From an uncultured Porphyromonadaceae bacterium (GTDB taxonomy: Bacteria > Bacteroidota > Bacteroidia > Bacteroidales > Muribaculaceae): a stretch of 64,000 nucleotides of DNA. Positions 62,249 to 64,000 of this stretch are shown here, in pieces. The notes beneath the pieces are model-generated. The model searched no databases. It saw nothing but the letters and a program-made list of their open reading frames with translations, and was not told the origin of the DNA. Where the stretch lies: contig UQUV01000006.1 of NCBI GenBank assembly GCA_900544305.1, positions 51,067-115,066 on the forward strand, written 5' to 3'. Positions within the stretch are counted from its first letter, which is position 1. Each line of letters begins with the position of its first letter. The position numbers were made by a program, and so were the translations under genes.

Positions 62249-63157
62249 GTAATGGTAAATTTTATACATTTCTTTTATTTGTTCGGCGATTTTTTCCCGT
62301 AGTTCGAGCGGCTCCATCACTTCTATTCCTTCACCGTATTTCAGGAGTTCATGAATGAAGTCGTAGGACGGAATGAGGTGCAGTGTCAGGATAGGGTTGC
62401 CGTGGGCGTCTGTCGTTTCCATCTGTGAATGATGGAAGGGAACGGTGCGCAGATAGGCAATCTGGTTGGGGTCTACGCGCAGTCGGACCGTAACAGCCTT
62501 GCCGAATTCAGGAGAATAGGTATACACGCCGAACGAGTCATTGAAATATTCGTTGATGGAGAAATCGTCCGGCATCTCAAATTTTTTCTGCAATGTTTCC
62601 AACGACTGTATGCGGTCGAGGCCATACACTCTCTCCTCGTCCAAGTCGGGCGAATAGCCGACCATGTACCACCGTTGCCGGAAATGCTTCAATCCCCACG
62701 GCTCTACCGGAAAGCTCGTTGCTTTCTCGGCATAGAAATTTTGATAGGATATTTTGAGTAGTTGGCGGTTTTCCATAGCGTTGAGGATTGGCATTAGATA
62801 TTTTTCGCTTGACGGAACTTCCTCAATGCTGATGTGCCGGTCAAGCAGGAGATGCTTTTCCGTAAGGTTGTTGATGGCAAACGCCTCGAGCAACCGTTTT
62901 TTCGTGATGTCGAGGTGGTCAAGGTTCTCTATATGGTAACGTTTGTCGCCATGGCGGTCGCAGACGATGTTTATGTCGAAAATGTTTTCAATGGCTTCAC
63001 GGTAGCGGTGGAACGTACGTTCCGGCAGTTCGTTTTCCTTACGTTCGTTCAGTTCGGAAACGGCCCATTTCCGATTGATTTCTTCGCGTGTGATTCCGTT
63101 GGAGCGGTAAATCACATCCATTAGCCAAAAGTAGCGTTTGAATAGGTTTGCTGACAT
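62246..63157 (-). CDS. WYL-domain transcriptional regulator
   Basis: A 303-residue regulator with an N-terminal winged-helix region (RYFWLMDVIYRSNGITREEI, ELPERTFHRYREAIENIF) and a central WYL ligand-binding domain containing SYQNFYAEKATSFPVEPWGL and RQRWYMVGYSPDLDEERVYG. The C-terminal WCX extension (FGKAVTVRLRVDPNQIAYLR) is present. WYL regulators such as BrxR and CapW repress phage-defence operons and respond to nucleic-acid-type ligands. The symmetric site TGCCA-AAAAG-TGGCA at 63190-63204 near its promoter and a copy before the next gene support autoregulation. Confidence 0.9.
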   Translation of the reverse strand: MSANLFKRYFWLMDVIYRSNGITREEINRKWAVSELNERKENELPERTFHRYREAIENIFDINIVCDRHGDKRYHIENLDHLDITKKRLLEAFAINNLTEKHLLLDRHISIEEVPSSEKYLMPILNAMENRQLLKISYQNFYAEKATSFPVEPWGLKHFRQRWYMVGYSPDLDEERVYGLDRIQSLETLQKKFEMPDDFSINEYFNDSFGVYTYSPEFGKAVTVRLRVDPNQIAYLRTVPFHHSQMETTDAHGNPILTLHLIPSYDFIHELLKYGEGIEVMEPLELREKIAEQIKEMYKIYHY

Positions 63158-63170
63158 GTGTTTTTTGTTG

Positions 63171-63204
63171 CAAAGGTAAGGAGAGCATGTGCCAAAAAGT
63201 GGCA
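63171..63204 (-). promoter_or_regulatory. Promoter/operator of the WYL regulator gene
   Basis: -7 box TACCTTTG (63171-63178, minus strand), 14 nt before the start codon, with the inverted repeat TGCCA-AAAAG-TGGCA at 63190-63204, 11 nt away. Confidence 0.7.
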
Positions 63205-63244
63205 GTTGTCAGTGTCTCTTTATAGGTTAGTGTGTTAAAGCGGA

Positions 63245-63712
63245 TTATTCCTCGAAGAACGGCTTTACGTTTTTCCAGGCCTTTTCCATTTTGTGCATGT
63301 TTTGTCCCATGAATGCGAATATTTCCGGCCAGTCGGAACGGCGGTGGAAATTGAGTCCTTCGCGGCTCAGATAAATTCTTTTTACAGTCTTGTCGATGCC
63401 GGCAAGTTCATAGTTGTCGTCCCAGATTAAGTGGTCGAAATCACGGCCATATCCCTTTGAAAACAACGATTTGCAGCTCTCCATTTTCGACCACTGTTCA
63501 GCAAGGACAGCATCGCTCGGGTGGTTGAATTCCATCACCACCTCCACAAGTTTGGGTTCCACCACCCATTTCATTTCAATGCCCTTGACACGCGTATTAT
63601 ACAGCATGAACTTCGTCCGGCGCTTCGACAGCACCGCATCCGTGTTGCAATATTCCGCAAATTCCGTCCAGAACTCGCGTTTCAACGCCTTCATCTCATC
63701 CTTTGAATACAT
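63245..63712 (-). CDS. DUF4268 family protein
   Basis: A 155-residue protein from the ATG at 63712 (a TTG seven codons earlier falls in a -7 box). The pattern KREFWTEFAEYCN, KFMLYNTRVKGIEMKWVVEP, VVMEFNHP and RIYLSREGLNFHRRSDWPEI is that of DUF4268, often found alone or at the C-terminus of nuclease-like proteins. Role unknown. It is on the same strand as the WYL locus, about 40 nt upstream of the WYL operator, and has its own -7 box (TATTTTTG, 63731-63738), so it is probably a separate unit. Confidence 0.82.
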   Translation of the reverse strand: MYSKDEMKALKREFWTEFAEYCNTDAVLSKRRTKFMLYNTRVKGIEMKWVVEPKLVEVVMEFNHPSDAVLAEQWSKMESCKSLFSKGYGRDFDHLIWDDNYELAGIDKTVKRIYLSREGLNFHRRSDWPEIFAFMGQNMHKMEKAWKNVKPFFEE

Positions 63713-63955
63713 TCCAAACCAATTTTTCCGCAAAAATAACTAAAGGCAAGCCCCGAGACAAACGAAAACGCAGTTTTTAAGCCAGGCAACACCTAATAAA
63801 ATGAGTTGTCGAAGTGTATTGAAATTTTTGTCTTGTTTATGTGAGGAAAGTAAACTGCAATACAGACATGGGTATAGCGTGTAAATAATAAAACTCAATA
63901 TTAGAACCTGTATCTTTTATGTTTTTAACATTGTTTTTTATTCTAATATCACTAC

Positions 63956-63974
63956 TGTCCACTAAAAATGGACA
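63956..63974. other. Short palindrome near the window end
   Basis: TGTCCA-CTAAAAA-TGGACA lies in an otherwise featureless AT-rich tail (63739-64000). It could be the terminal region of an insertion sequence or a regulator site continuing beyond the window; nothing in view decides this. Confidence 0.3.
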
Positions 63975-64000
63975 AGGTTAAAAATTAAATAAATTCGGTT

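Overview
The window looks like a chromosomal segment of a gut-type Bacteroidales bacterium (phylum Bacteroidota). The evidence is the repeated Bacteroidetes promoter form (TTTG, about 19 nt, TAnnTTTG), SLBB/BY-kinase capsule genes, a type IX secretion (T9SS) regulator PorX and component PorW, a protein with a T9SS-like C-terminal domain, a PG0541-family gene behind an RND pump, and outer-membrane barrel proteins of Bacteroidota type. A T9SS-bearing family such as Barnesiellaceae or a Porphyromonas/Tannerella relative would fit; genus cannot be fixed from the sequence.

1-850: 3' end of a GH144/glucoamylase-like secreted enzyme. 855-23990, all minus strand: a Wzx/Wzy-type surface polysaccharide locus. 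From its promoter near 24150 it reads wza2-wzc2-phosphatase, UDP-ManNAcA synthesis (wecC, wecB) interrupted by a four-helix-bundle gene set in GTTTAC-rich repeats, flippase, pyruvyl transferase with an F420-dehydrogenase-beta-like partner, GT2, acyltransferase, EpsG-like polymerase, GT4s, a heparinase II/III-like protein, another GT4, an epimerase, then a second wza/wzc pair with its own -7 box. The second Wzc lacks the tyrosine tail. No initiating phosphoglycosyl transferase is seen.

24237-35065: a lipoprotein, a modular secreted protein, tRNA-Val(TAC), an RND efflux operon (TolC, adaptor, pump, PG0541-like protein) and a TrpB2-type tryptophan synthase beta chain. 35083-35295 is one of two inverted 213-bp copies of a MITE-like repeat (the other is 61018-61230).

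35551-39896, minus strand: an ADP-ribosylglycohydrolase/macro-like fusion with an NrtR-like Nudix regulator, a holin/M15-peptidase lysis remnant split by another GTTTAC repeat block, and an AT-rich gene with a uracil-DNA-glycosylase-like tail. 40108-49923, plus strand: aroA, a small membrane-anchored protein, a metal ABC permease, porW, paired tiny membrane proteins, a 33-bp tandem promoter-bearing repeat, an AAA/DUF4143 ATPase, porX and a YgjP-type metalloprotease.

49981-54387 encodes a 1468-residue P-loop protein with a TIR/DUF4062-like N-terminus and a long helical-repeat C-terminus, the layout of STAND immune NTPases; this is the strongest candidate for an undescribed system. After it come speA, truA, a putative small RNA on the minus strand, nfnAB and an outer-membrane barrel. 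61284-63157 is a second candidate system: a WYL regulator, a UDG-like protein and an 84-residue protein, with the same operator-like site before the first two genes. A DUF4268 gene ends the recognisable content.
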